Shown here: positions 44,621 to 51,795 of the stretch, one piece after another
Position numbering within the stretch: position 1 is the first letter of the stretch
Layout of the letters: the number at the start of each line of letters is the position of its first letter
Source: Pedosphaera sp.
Lineage (GTDB): Bacteria > Verrucomicrobiota > Verrucomicrobiia > Limisphaerales > Pedosphaeraceae
DNA length: 64,000 nucleotides
Direction: 5' to 3'
NCBI GenBank assembly: GCA_028293285.1
Contig: JAQGPC010000177.1
Coordinates: forward strand, 56,432-120,431
Program-made: the position numbers and the translations under genes
Notes under the pieces: model-generated
What the model was told of the DNA's origin: nothing
The model's database searches: none
The model's input: the letters and a program-made list of their open reading frames with translations, nothing else

Positions 44621-45019
44621 TCAACCCACTTTTATGAAGCCGAGATTGATTGCAACGTGATCTGCATTCGCCCGGAAGCCGCCAAAGCCAAACACTGCCG
44701 CCGTCCACGCCCCCCGCAAGCACTGAGGCTCGATCCGTGTTCGGTGCGCGGCTCGTAATATTCCCCAATTGGCCTTTTGATTTTAGCCGAGTAGCGCTCC
44801 TTGAAAAGGTTCAGCATCATTACCACATCGGCCTGCTTGATGATTTTGGTTGGGACGGCCAAGCCTTGACCAGCGCCGAGATATTCATCGGGATGAAGCT
44901 TCCTGGCTTTTGATTCCTCAATCTTCGCCTCCTTCAATTTGAAGTAAGCGTTGAACTGCTCGATGACTCCGGTCTTCCGGTGGGGTTGCGGAATGTAACG
45001 GGCGCGACCAGAGAAACGT
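44621..45019 (-). pseudogene. GH65 disaccharide phosphorylase remnant
   Basis: Reading on the minus strand, GVIEQFNAYFKL, EYLGAGQGLAVPTKIIKQ, ADVVMMLNLFKERYS and YYEPRTEHGSSLSAC follow the catalytic-domain C-terminal half of GH65 phosphorylases (maltose, trehalose, kojibiose or nigerose type). After SSLSAC the family continues in another frame as GAWTAAVFGFGGFRANADHV, which belongs nearer the C-terminus, so an internal segment is deleted with a frame change. A stop lies upstream of YIPQPH and the N-terminal ~450 residues are missing. It is not functional. Before decay it would fit an alpha-glucan locus. Confidence 0.75.
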
Positions 45020-45033
45020 TACTGAGAAGATGA

Positions 45034-45090
45034 GCCCGGATGCAAGTATGTGTCCGGGCATGGAATTCAAAAGCCTAATGGCTTTTGAAT
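45034..45090. promoter_or_regulatory. Two strong stem-loops ahead of the 45130 gene
   Basis: GCCCGGA/TCCGGGC (45034-45059, 7-bp stem) is followed by ATTCAAAAGCC-TAAT-GGCTTTTGAAT (45065-45090, perfect 11-bp stem) and TGCTTTTTG. It could be a terminator of upstream transcription or a leader element. It overlaps a possible start at 45085, which is therefore unlikely to be used. Confidence 0.6.
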
Positions 45091-45129
45091 TGCTTTTTGT
45101 GCCGTTTCATGGTTTTTAGCTGCATTCAA

Positions 45130-46503
45130 ATGGAGAAACTACAAATACTGATTACAAGGAGCATGAGGTGGGGCTTAGCGCTGATCATTGTGGGGGCGGG
45201 TTTGCGCGTTGAGGCGACGGTTATTTATTGGCCGTTTCCGGGATTGGATCTCGCCAGGCAAAAGTCGTCCAGCATTCAATGTGTCAATAATCTGAAACAG
45301 ATTAGTTTTGGAGCACAAATCTGGTCCGATAACAATGGCTACCAGTTTCCCCAAGGTTTCACGGACTTTACGAACGAGTTGAACTCACCCGCGGTGCTGT
45401 TCTGTCCCGCGGATATCAGCCGTCCGGCGCCGACGAATTGGAATAATTTTGATTGGGGACAGATCGGTTACCAATGGGTTCCCCAGGCGGATTGGTACCC
45501 TGCAGCGGTTGATTGCCAATGCCGCATCCATAACAACGATCTTTTCACGGATGGGTACGTGCGTACCGCGGGGGGATATCGGAGTGGATGGCCGGCGATT
45601 ATAGCCGGACCATTGGAGCAGGAGGTCACCCCGGGTTCGGACGTGCAGTTCGGGGTCAGGATTGCGCCCGGCGCCAGCTTGCCGGTGGCGTATCAATGGC
45701 GGAGGGATCAACTTTATTACGTGACCAACATCGTCTTCCAAGTTGACGATGCCGATGATCCAACCATTGGGCATTGGGTGACGAATCGAGTTGGAAAATT
45801 CACAATCACCAACCTCAACGGCGCGACTAATTCCTCCTATGTCATCCATGGCGCGCAGATTGCTGATAATGATTATTACAGTGTGACGGTGAGCAATCTG
45901 ATGGGGATGACTGCGTCCTCTGAAGCCAGCTTGACGGTGGATCCGGCGGTTTCATCCAAGGCAACCAACGAGTATTGGTCCGCGGTTAATTGCATCAACA
46001 ATCTGAAACAGATCGTAACCCTTGGTCGCATTTGGAGCGCGGACCACAAGGATTTGATGCCATCGAGTCTTTCGGTGATGACGAATGGTTATGGCTTACC
46101 GATGTTCGGATGGCCGCTGGCTCTTTTTTGCCGGTCCGACAAAGCGCGAACGGCACCGTCGGATTGGACTGGGTTGAATTTTACGAATACAAGCTATGAA
46201 ATTTTTCCCGGAGATATCCAAGATGATACGGCGGTTTTTTGCCGGTGCAAGGTTCATGGTTATTATGCGCAAATGAATGGTGCCGCGATTTTATTGCCTC
46301 GCTTTGCCAGCGTGCGACGATTGGCGAACAACAGGACTGAGCTGAACTTAATCCTTTTGTCGACGCAAACGCAGGTATTGGAAGTTTCAACGAACCTGGT
46401 GAATTGGACGACTTTGACGAACTACACAGCGACAAATGGAAGTTTCTTGTTTTACGAGACGAACAGTTTGCCGAGGCGGTTTTATCGGGTTCGCGTTCCT
46501 TGA
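45130..46503 (+). CDS. Secreted protein with two pseudopilin-like halves around an Ig-like region
   Basis: 457 residues from ATG 45130; 45163 is an alternative and an earlier ATG at 45085 falls in a hairpin. The N-terminus (MRWGLALIIVGAGLRVEA) is signal-like, not a prepilin motif. Residues ~45-150 (SSIQCVNNLKQISFGAQIW) and ~300-400 (NCINNLKQIVTLGRIW) each resemble the soluble part of DUF1559 pseudopilins: CxNNLKQ, a CPAD- or CRSD-like turn, and a CRCKVH-like end. Between them lies an Ig-like unit (~165-275, PLEQEVTPGSDVQFGVRI). The C-terminus ends FYRVRVP with the locus tail pattern (VLEVSTNLVNWTTL). The function is unknown. Confidence 0.78.
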   Translation: MEKLQILITRSMRWGLALIIVGAGLRVEATVIYWPFPGLDLARQKSSSIQCVNNLKQISFGAQIWSDNNGYQFPQGFTDFTNELNSPAVLFCPADISRPAPTNWNNFDWGQIGYQWVPQADWYPAAVDCQCRIHNNDLFTDGYVRTAGGYRSGWPAIIAGPLEQEVTPGSDVQFGVRIAPGASLPVAYQWRRDQLYYVTNIVFQVDDADDPTIGHWVTNRVGKFTITNLNGATNSSYVIHGAQIADNDYYSVTVSNLMGMTASSEASLTVDPAVSSKATNEYWSAVNCINNLKQIVTLGRIWSADHKDLMPSSLSVMTNGYGLPMFGWPLALFCRSDKARTAPSDWTGLNFTNTSYEIFPGDIQDDTAVFCRCKVHGYYAQMNGAAILLPRFASVRRLANNRTELNLILLSTQTQVLEVSTNLVNWTTLTNYTATNGSFLFYETNSLPRRFYRVRVP

Positions 46504-46553
46504 TTTACGCGTCAGTGCGACAAAGGTGTTTGGTTGAAATTGGGACCAGGATC

Positions 46554-46569
46554 GGGGTGTATACCCCAT
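46554..46569. promoter_or_regulatory. Inverted repeat GGGGT-N4-ACCCC ahead of SdrD-like gene 1
   Basis: GGGGT-GTAT-ACCCC followed by AT, 89 bases before the start at 46659. The same right arm and 4-base spacing occur at 47836-47852 and 51467-51484. Confidence 0.6.
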
Positions 46570-46600
46570 AACAATTGGAGTGTATAATTGGCAGTGTTTC

Positions 46601-46615
46601 GGCCACCTGCTGGCC
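46601..46615 (+). promoter_or_regulatory. Conserved leader hairpin, copy 1
   Basis: GGCCA-CCTGC-TGGCC is a 5-bp hairpin; the following AGAGAGG could pair with the CCT of the loop. The block from CCACCTGC to GAGAGGTAT recurs before the second SdrD-like gene. Confidence 0.4.
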
Positions 46616-46658
46616 AAGAGAGGTATTGATTCCCCCGTTCGTAACCAAACTAAATTAT

Positions 46659-47654
46659 ATGAAGAGGCAAATTTTCGGATTGTTTAACATTTTGTTGATG
46701 GCTGTGGGCCTGCTCGTGGCACAGGAAAGTCGGGCGCATGTTTTTGGCGGTGTGATCTGGTATGACAATGATTGCAATGGCATTCGCGGCGGTGGGGAAC
46801 CGGGTGTGAGTGGCGTGGTGGTGGAGGTGCGCAAATGTTCGGATAACTCACTCGTGAATTCGGTAACAGTGGATCACAATGGGACTTGGACGTTTAGTGA
46901 CGGAACGTTTCCCCAATTTCCAACCGTACCATACGGCGGAACGTACAAGGTTTGCTATACACATTTACCGGCAGGTTACGGATTCACGAGCCAGACTTAT
47001 CCGCCTCCGATAAATGGGACAACGGTGAGTTCGGTCTATCCGCTGACTGGTTGCACACCGTGTTTTACGTTTATCAGTTTCTTCGATGACACGCTTAACA
47101 ACGCCGGTTTGTGCTACGGAGCACCGCCGCCGCCAAATCCTTTGATTTCTGGCGATACGGCAACAATTGGGTTTTGGCACAACAAGAATGGCCAGGCATT
47201 AATCAACTCGCTTAACGGCGGACCGAACTCGACAGCGCTTGCAAACTGGCTCGCGACTAGTTTTCCCTATCTGTATGGCGCGAATGCGGGTGCGAATAAC
47301 TTGACGGGGAAAAAAAATAGCGCGGTTGCGGCTTTGTTCCTCCAGTTCTTTAATGTGAAGGGACAGAAGACGGACGCCCAGGTATTGGCGGGAGCACTAG
47401 CGGCCTATGTCACTGATTCCACTCTGGCTGGCACAGCGGCAGTGGGTTATGGCTTCAATGTTGGAGCGGGAACGGGTGACAAAACTTTCAACGTGGGTTC
47501 CAATGGCTCTGCGATCGGGTTGTTGAACAACACGTTGTACACCGTGCTGACGCTTTTAAAACAGGCGGATTTTATGAAGCAAAATGGCACCTTCAATGCG
47601 AATGCTTTCAATAGCGTTTTCGATGGGATTAATTCGCAGGGCGATATCAATTAA
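46659..47654 (+). CDS. Secreted SdrD B-like protein, paralogue 1
   Basis: 331 residues from ATG 46659; a frame from 46575 would add 28 unlikely residues. Signal peptide ~1-26 (FNILLMAVGLLVAQESRA). Residues 27-150 form an SdrD B-like unit (VFGGVIWYDNDCNGIRGGGE, then PGVSGVVVEVRKCSDNSLV; GGTYKVCYTHLPAGYGFT). Residues ~170-331 form a second domain with TIGFWHNKNGQALINSL, NLTGKKNSAVAALFLQFF and KTFNVGSNGSAIGLLNNT, seen only in its neighbour here. A Cys-rich, Ca-binding-like surface protein is plausible. No sortase or PEP-CTERM tail is seen. The next gene is a close tandem paralogue. Confidence 0.85.
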   Translation: MKRQIFGLFNILLMAVGLLVAQESRAHVFGGVIWYDNDCNGIRGGGEPGVSGVVVEVRKCSDNSLVNSVTVDHNGTWTFSDGTFPQFPTVPYGGTYKVCYTHLPAGYGFTSQTYPPPINGTTVSSVYPLTGCTPCFTFISFFDDTLNNAGLCYGAPPPPNPLISGDTATIGFWHNKNGQALINSLNGGPNSTALANWLATSFPYLYGANAGANNLTGKKNSAVAALFLQFFNVKGQKTDAQVLAGALAAYVTDSTLAGTAAVGYGFNVGAGTGDKTFNVGSNGSAIGLLNNTLYTVLTLLKQADFMKQNGTFNANAFNSVFDGINSQGDIN

Positions 47655-47684
47655 AGGTCAGGTAGTTGTGGAGTTTGTATACGG

Positions 47685-47716
47685 CCGGATGGATGCAGGT
47701 TAATGCATTCGTCCGG
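47685..47716 (+). terminator. Stem-loop after SdrD-like gene 1
   Basis: CCGGATGGATGCA pairs with TGCATTCGTCCGG over 13 bp with two G-U pairs and a 6-base loop, 30 bases after the stop. AAATTTTG follows. Likely a terminator separating the two paralogues. Confidence 0.65.
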
Positions 47717-47835
47717 TCGAAATTTTGTCCAATGGAAATTCAAAACAGAACGAGACTTTCAAATGTCGCAGATGAGTAAATAGTTGATTTACTTGAGGAT
47801 TAATCACTTACCCCGCGCAACTTTTGAGATGAGAG

Positions 47836-47852
47836 GTGGGTAAATACCCCAT
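47836..47852. promoter_or_regulatory. Inverted repeat (G)TGGGT-N4-ACCCCA ahead of SdrD-like gene 2
   Basis: GTGGGT-AAAT-ACCCCAT, 90 bases before the start at 47943, the same distance as for the first paralogue. The left arm has one mismatch against the other two sites. Confidence 0.55.
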
Positions 47853-47883
47853 AACACTTGGGGCAGTTAGTTGGCATTGTCTC

Positions 47884-47898
47884 GCCCACCTGCTGGCC
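47884..47898 (+). promoter_or_regulatory. Conserved leader hairpin, copy 2
   Basis: GCCCA-CCTGC-TGGCC, with one mismatched pair compared with copy 1, then GAGAGAGGTAT. The conserved sequence may simply reflect duplication. Confidence 0.3.
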
Positions 47899-47942
47899 GA
47901 GAGAGGTATAAGTTCCCCGTCCGTAACTACTAAACAAATTAT

Positions 47943-48971
47943 ATGAAGAGGCAGATTTTCGGGTTGTTTAACATTCTCATAATGGCTGTGGGCCTGCTTG
48001 TGGCACAGGAAGGCAAGGCACACATTTTTGGCGGCGTGGTCTGGTATGATAATGATTGCAATGGCATTCGCGGTGGCGGCGAACCGGGTGTGAGCGGAGT
48101 AATCGTGGAGGTGCGCAAATGCTCGGACAATTCACTGGTGAATTGGGTGCAGGTAGATCCCAATGGGTCGTGGACGTTTAGCGAAGGGGACTTTCCGGAA
48201 TTTCCAACGGTGCCGCTGGGTGGGACGTACAAGATTCGCTTTTCAAATTTGCCACCGGGTTACGGGTTTACGAGCCAGACTTATCCTCCTCCGGCAAATG
48301 GGACAACGGTGAGTTCGGTAACGCCACTTACCGGCTACACTCCATGCTTCACTTTTACGAATGACGTGGACCTGACGCTGAACAATGCGGGCTTGTGCTG
48401 GGGAGCGCCACCCCCGCCGAATCCTTTGGTCTGTGATGACACGTCGACGATCGGCTTCTGGGCCGGCAAGCAGGGCCAGTATTTCATCAATGTGCTTAAC
48501 TATGGGAAGCCTAATTCGACGGCGTTGGGCGACTGGCTGGCAAATAATTTTCCCTGTCTCTATGGCGGGAACGCAGGTGCGAATAATTTAACGGGCAAAA
48601 ATAATGCCGCGGTCGCAGCCCTGTTCCTTAAGTTCTACGCAATCAAAGGGCAGAAGACGGATGCCCAAATGATGGCGGCGGCCCTGGCGACGTATGTCAC
48701 GGATTATGATCTGGCGGGCTGGATCCCGGTATTTTTTGACTTTAATATATCGAAGACGGGGACGGGCGCCAAAACGTACAACGTGGGTTCAAATGGTGCA
48801 GCGATTGGGTTGTGGAACAACACGGGATATTCGGTCTACGAACTTTTACAACAGGCGAACTTCTTGAAGTGCGCCGGCGGTTTCAACGCGAATGCCTTCA
48901 ACAGCATTTTCGAGGGAATCAATACGAAGTGCGATTGCCGGGGTGATTCGCGCGGTAATAAATCTGACTAG
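47943..48971 (+). CDS. Secreted SdrD B-like protein, paralogue 2
   Basis: 342 residues. Signal peptide ~1-26 (FNILIMAVGLLVAQEGKA). The SdrD B-like unit (IFGGVVWYDNDCNGIRGGGE) and the second domain (TIGFWAGKQGQYFINVL; NLTGKNNAAVAALFLKFY; KTYNVGSNGAAIGLWNNT) align with paralogue 1 throughout at what looks like roughly two-thirds identity. The C-terminus adds a Cys/Asp-rich tail (NTKCDCRGDSRGNKSD) absent from the first copy, containing an RGD triplet. It is separately transcribed with a similar leader. The role is unknown; adhesion or matrix protein is a guess. Confidence 0.85.
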   Translation: MKRQIFGLFNILIMAVGLLVAQEGKAHIFGGVVWYDNDCNGIRGGGEPGVSGVIVEVRKCSDNSLVNWVQVDPNGSWTFSEGDFPEFPTVPLGGTYKIRFSNLPPGYGFTSQTYPPPANGTTVSSVTPLTGYTPCFTFTNDVDLTLNNAGLCWGAPPPPNPLVCDDTSTIGFWAGKQGQYFINVLNYGKPNSTALGDWLANNFPCLYGGNAGANNLTGKNNAAVAALFLKFYAIKGQKTDAQMMAAALATYVTDYDLAGWIPVFFDFNISKTGTGAKTYNVGSNGAAIGLWNNTGYSVYELLQQANFLKCAGGFNANAFNSIFEGINTKCDCRGDSRGNKSD

Positions 48972-49021
48972 AAATTCGATGGAAAAGGCGATCGAGACTG
49001 ATTGCTACAATGAAGCTTATG

Positions 49022-49058
49022 CGACCGGGCGGGAGGGAAAGTGCCTCCTGCCCGGTCG
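49022..49058. terminator. Bidirectional terminator between SdrD-like gene 2 and groES
   Basis: CGACCGGGCGGGAGG (49022-49036) pairs with CCTCCTGCCCGGTCG (49044-49058) over 15 bp with one G-U pair and a 7-base loop. It lies between convergent genes. Confidence 0.75.
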
Positions 49059-49064
49059 AGAAGT

Positions 49065-49373
49065 TTAAGCGCGGGGTTCGGCGATGATAGCGAGGATGTC
49101 GTCGGAATCCAGAACCTTGTAAGTCTTGTCTTCGAGTTCGACATCGGTGCCACCATATTTGCTGAGCAAAACATGGTCGCCGGGTTTTACCTCAAAAGGG
49201 ACTTTTTTGCCGGAGTCATCCGTTTTGCCAGTGCCCAGCTCGACGATGACTGCTTCTTTTGGTTTTAGATCATCGGCAGTCTCGGGAATAACAATGCCGC
49301 CGACAGTGGTTTCATGTATTTCCACGGGTTCGAGCAAAACACGATTACCCAAAGGTTTTAGTTTTGTTTGCAT
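49065..49373 (-). CDS. groES: Co-chaperonin GroES
   Basis: 102 residues, full length. LKPLGNRVLLEPVE, the mobile loop with GGIVIPETA, VLLSKYGGTDVELEDKTYKVL and DILAI are family signatures. It caps GroEL in chaperonin cycles. It starts 11 bases after the dnaK stop and is probably cotranscribed with dnaK. There is no groEL in the window and no CIRCE-type operator (TTAGCACTC-N9-GAGTGCTAA) upstream of either gene, so heat-shock control must be by another means. Possibly one of several GroES copies in the genome. Confidence 0.95.
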   Translation of the reverse strand: MQTKLKPLGNRVLLEPVEIHETTVGGIVIPETADDLKPKEAVIVELGTGKTDDSGKKVPFEVKPGDHVLLSKYGGTDVELEDKTYKVLDSDDILAIIAEPRA

Positions 49374-49384
49374 AACAAGTTTCT

Positions 49385-51325
49385 TTAAGCCTTGCCGGCA
49401 CCTTTGTTTTCGTCCACGACTTCGGCTTCGACGACGTTTTCGTCATGGCCGGGTTGCTGGACGTGCTCACCTGCGCCGGGTGCTCCGGCTCCGCGACCGG
49501 CTTGAGCGCGTTCCGATGCGGCGCGATAGAGTTCAGAAGAGACGGCTTGCCAGACGTCATTCAAACGGCTGGTCGCATCCTTGATGGCAGAGGCGTCGCT
49601 GCCCTTGAGCGCTTCTTTCACGGTTGCCACGGCATCTTCGATCTTGCGACGGTCGTCCGCAGAAATTTTGTCGGCGTTGTCGCGCAACATTTTCTCGGAG
49701 CGATAGACGGAAGAATCGGCTTCGTTGCGGGCTTCGATTTCCTCGCGCTGGCGGCGATCCTCCTCGGCGTGCTGCTCGGCGTCGCGTTGCATGCGGGCGA
49801 TTTCGTCCTTGGAGAGGCCGCTGCTCGCGGTAATGGTGATTTTCTGTTCCTTGCCGGTACCGAGGTCCTTGGCGCCGACGTGCAGAATGCCATTGGCATC
49901 AATGTCAAAACCAACTTCGATTTGTGGCGTGCCGCGCGGGGCGGGTGGAATATTGGTGAGTTGAAACCGGCCAATAGTCTTGTTGTCGCGGGCCAAGGGA
50001 CGTTCGCCCTGCAAGACATGGACTTCCACACCGGGTTGATTGTCGGCGGCAGTGGAGAAGATTTCCGATTTGCGGGTGGGAATGGTGGTGTTGCGTTCAA
50101 TCAACTTGGTGTTCACGCCACCGAGGGTTTCGATGCCAAGCGAAAGCGGAGTGACATCGAGGAGCAACACATCCTTGACTTCGCCGCCGAGCACGCCGGC
50201 TTGAATGGCTGCACCGATGGCAACGACTTCATCGGGATTGACGCCTTGATGGGGTTGCTTGTTGATGATGGAATGGGCGGTTTCAACGACTTTCGGCATG
50301 CGAGTCATGCCGCCGACGAGGACGAGTTCATCAATGTCATTGGCGGTAATGCCGGCATCCTTGATGCATTGTATCACTGGAGGCTTCGTGCGTTCGAAGA
50401 GGTCTTCACAGAGTTGCTCCATTTTGGCGCGGGTCAGTTGCAGGCTGATGTGCTTGGGGCCGCTGGCATCGGCGGTGATAAAGGGAAGGTTGATATCATA
50501 AACCGTGGTGCTGGAGAGAGCGATCTTGGCCTTCTCGGATTCCTCGCGGATGCGTTGGAGGGCGTCGGGTTGATTGCGCAAATCCATGCCCTGACTTTTT
50601 TTGAATTCATCGAGGACCCAATTCATGATGCGGTTGTCCCAATCATCGCCGCCGAGGTGAGTGTCGCCATTGGTGGCTTTGACTTCGAAGACGCCTTCGC
50701 CGATTTCGAGGACGGAGATATCGAACGTGCCGCCACCGAGATCGTAAACAGCGATCTCCTCGTCCTTCTTTTTATCGAGACCGTAGGCGAGGGAGGCGGC
50801 GGTGGGTTCGTTAATAATGCGGAGCACTTCCAGTCCCGCGATGCGTCCGGCATCCTTGGTGGCCTGACGTTGGGAATCGTTAAAGTACGCGGGCACGGTG
50901 ATGACGGCCTGGTTGATCTTTTCACCGAGGCGGGTTTCGGCGTCGGCCTTTAGTTTGCCGAGGATCATGGCGGAAATTTCGGGCGGACTGTAAGTTTTGC
51001 GCCTACCGCCTTCTTCGACTTCCACGGCGGCATCGCCATTGGAGGCGCGGACGACTTTGTAGGAGACGAGTTTGATTTCCTCCTGCACTTCATCAAACTT
51101 GCGGCCCATGAAGCGTTTGATGGAATAAATTGTATTGCGGGAGTTGGTGACTGCCTGTCGTTTGGCCGCGTCGCCGACGATGCGTTCGCCCGATTTGGTG
51201 AAGGCGACGACGGAAGGGGTGATGCGTTTGCCTTCGGAGTTTTCGAGAACGGAGGGCTCGCCGCCTTCCATAACGGCCATGCAGGAGTTGGTGGTGCCTA
51301 AATCAATGCCGAGAACCTTTGCCAT
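49385..51325 (-). CDS. dnaK: Chaperone DnaK (Hsp70)
   Basis: 646 residues. The ATPase domain (1-~385) begins [20 protein letters not shown] and has [15 protein letters not shown] and [12 protein letters not shown]. The substrate domain and helical lid follow ([31 protein letters not shown]), with a disordered Gly/Glu-rich tail ending [13 protein letters not shown]. This tail differs from the usual EEVD-like end of bacterial DnaK. A Shine-Dalgarno AAAGGA precedes the ATG. The operon partner is groES, not dnaJ or grpE. A decayed copy of its 5' end lies at 55768-55840. Confidence 0.97.
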   Translation of the reverse strand: MAKVLGIDLGTTNSCMAVMEGGEPSVLENSEGKRITPSVVAFTKSGERIVGDAAKRQAVTNSRNTIYSIKRFMGRKFDEVQEEIKLVSYKVVRASNGDAAVEVEEGGRRKTYSPPEISAMILGKLKADAETRLGEKINQAVITVPAYFNDSQRQATKDAGRIAGLEVLRIINEPTAASLAYGLDKKKDEEIAVYDLGGGTFDISVLEIGEGVFEVKATNGDTHLGGDDWDNRIMNWVLDEFKKSQGMDLRNQPDALQRIREESEKAKIALSSTTVYDINLPFITADASGPKHISLQLTRAKMEQLCEDLFERTKPPVIQCIKDAGITANDIDELVLVGGMTRMPKVVETAHSIINKQPHQGVNPDEVVAIGAAIQAGVLGGEVKDVLLLDVTPLSLGIETLGGVNTKLIERNTTIPTRKSEIFSTAADNQPGVEVHVLQGERPLARDNKTIGRFQLTNIPPAPRGTPQIEVGFDIDANGILHVGAKDLGTGKEQKITITASSGLSKDEIARMQRDAEQHAEEDRRQREEIEARNEADSSVYRSEKMLRDNADKISADDRRKIEDAVATVKEALKGSDASAIKDATSRLNDVWQAVSSELYRAASERAQAGRGAGAPGAGEHVQQPGHDENVVEAEVVDENKGAGKA

Positions 51326-51795
51326 AAAAATCCTTTTTGTTCGGTTGTGCCTAACTGAATAGGTACATCCTTCTAGAAAAGCGTACGCTTCTATTCAATG
51401 ATTGCTAGAGGGAATTTTAATAAGATGAAAAAAGGTAGAGATAAGTGATGGTTTGGAGGCATACGTATGGGGTGATTACCCCATGCGCAATAGGCTTCAT
51501 CGTGAAGGAAACCGCTTGCTATATAACAGTGAGGGGCAGATAACCTAGTGGGTTCACAACCCTCGTGAACTAAAAAGTTCATATCTTAATACTAAAAAGC
51601 TCCTCCGTACTGTTGGCGGGACCATTCAGCAGATGACTGTCTGTGCCTGCCGCGATTTTAGATCGTTGGGGAGGTGGAGAGAGGCAGAACTTAGAGAGGC
51701 CCAAGTTAGTTAAGGGAATGAAGGCGTAATAGTCAGTGGATGTCATCGTTTGGAATATAGCCAGGATTCCAGCAAGAAATTTGAAGAAAGATTTA
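51326..51795. other. Divergent intergenic region between dnaK and kaiC
   Basis: Contains the palindrome AAGCGTACGCTT in a dispersed element (51377-51400), TTCTAGAA, and the inverted repeat at 51467-51484. No gene is recognised; short frames here lack family features. Confidence 0.6.
51467..51484. promoter_or_regulatory. Perfect inverted repeat ATGGGGT-N4-ACCCCAT ahead of the kai operon
   Basis: ATGGGGT-GATT-ACCCCAT: 7-bp arms, 4-base spacer, about 310 bases upstream of kaiC. It shares the ACCCCAT arm and spacing with sites ahead of both SdrD-like genes. Confidence 0.65.

Noticed and set aside
46588..46608. Sigma-54-like promoter (TGGCAG-N-GGC) before SdrD-like gene 1
   Set aside because: In the second paralogue the spacing between the GG and GC dinucleotides is off by one, and no bEBP-type regulator is nearby.
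49445..50953. 502-residue open frame on the plus strand opposite dnaK
   Set aside because: It lies wholly antisense to dnaK, has no family motif, and long antisense frames are common opposite GC-rich conserved genes.
51326..51420. CIRCE or HrcA-type heat-shock operator upstream of dnaK
   Set aside because: No TTAGCACTC-N9-GAGTGCTAA-like repeat; the only palindrome belongs to a dispersed element.
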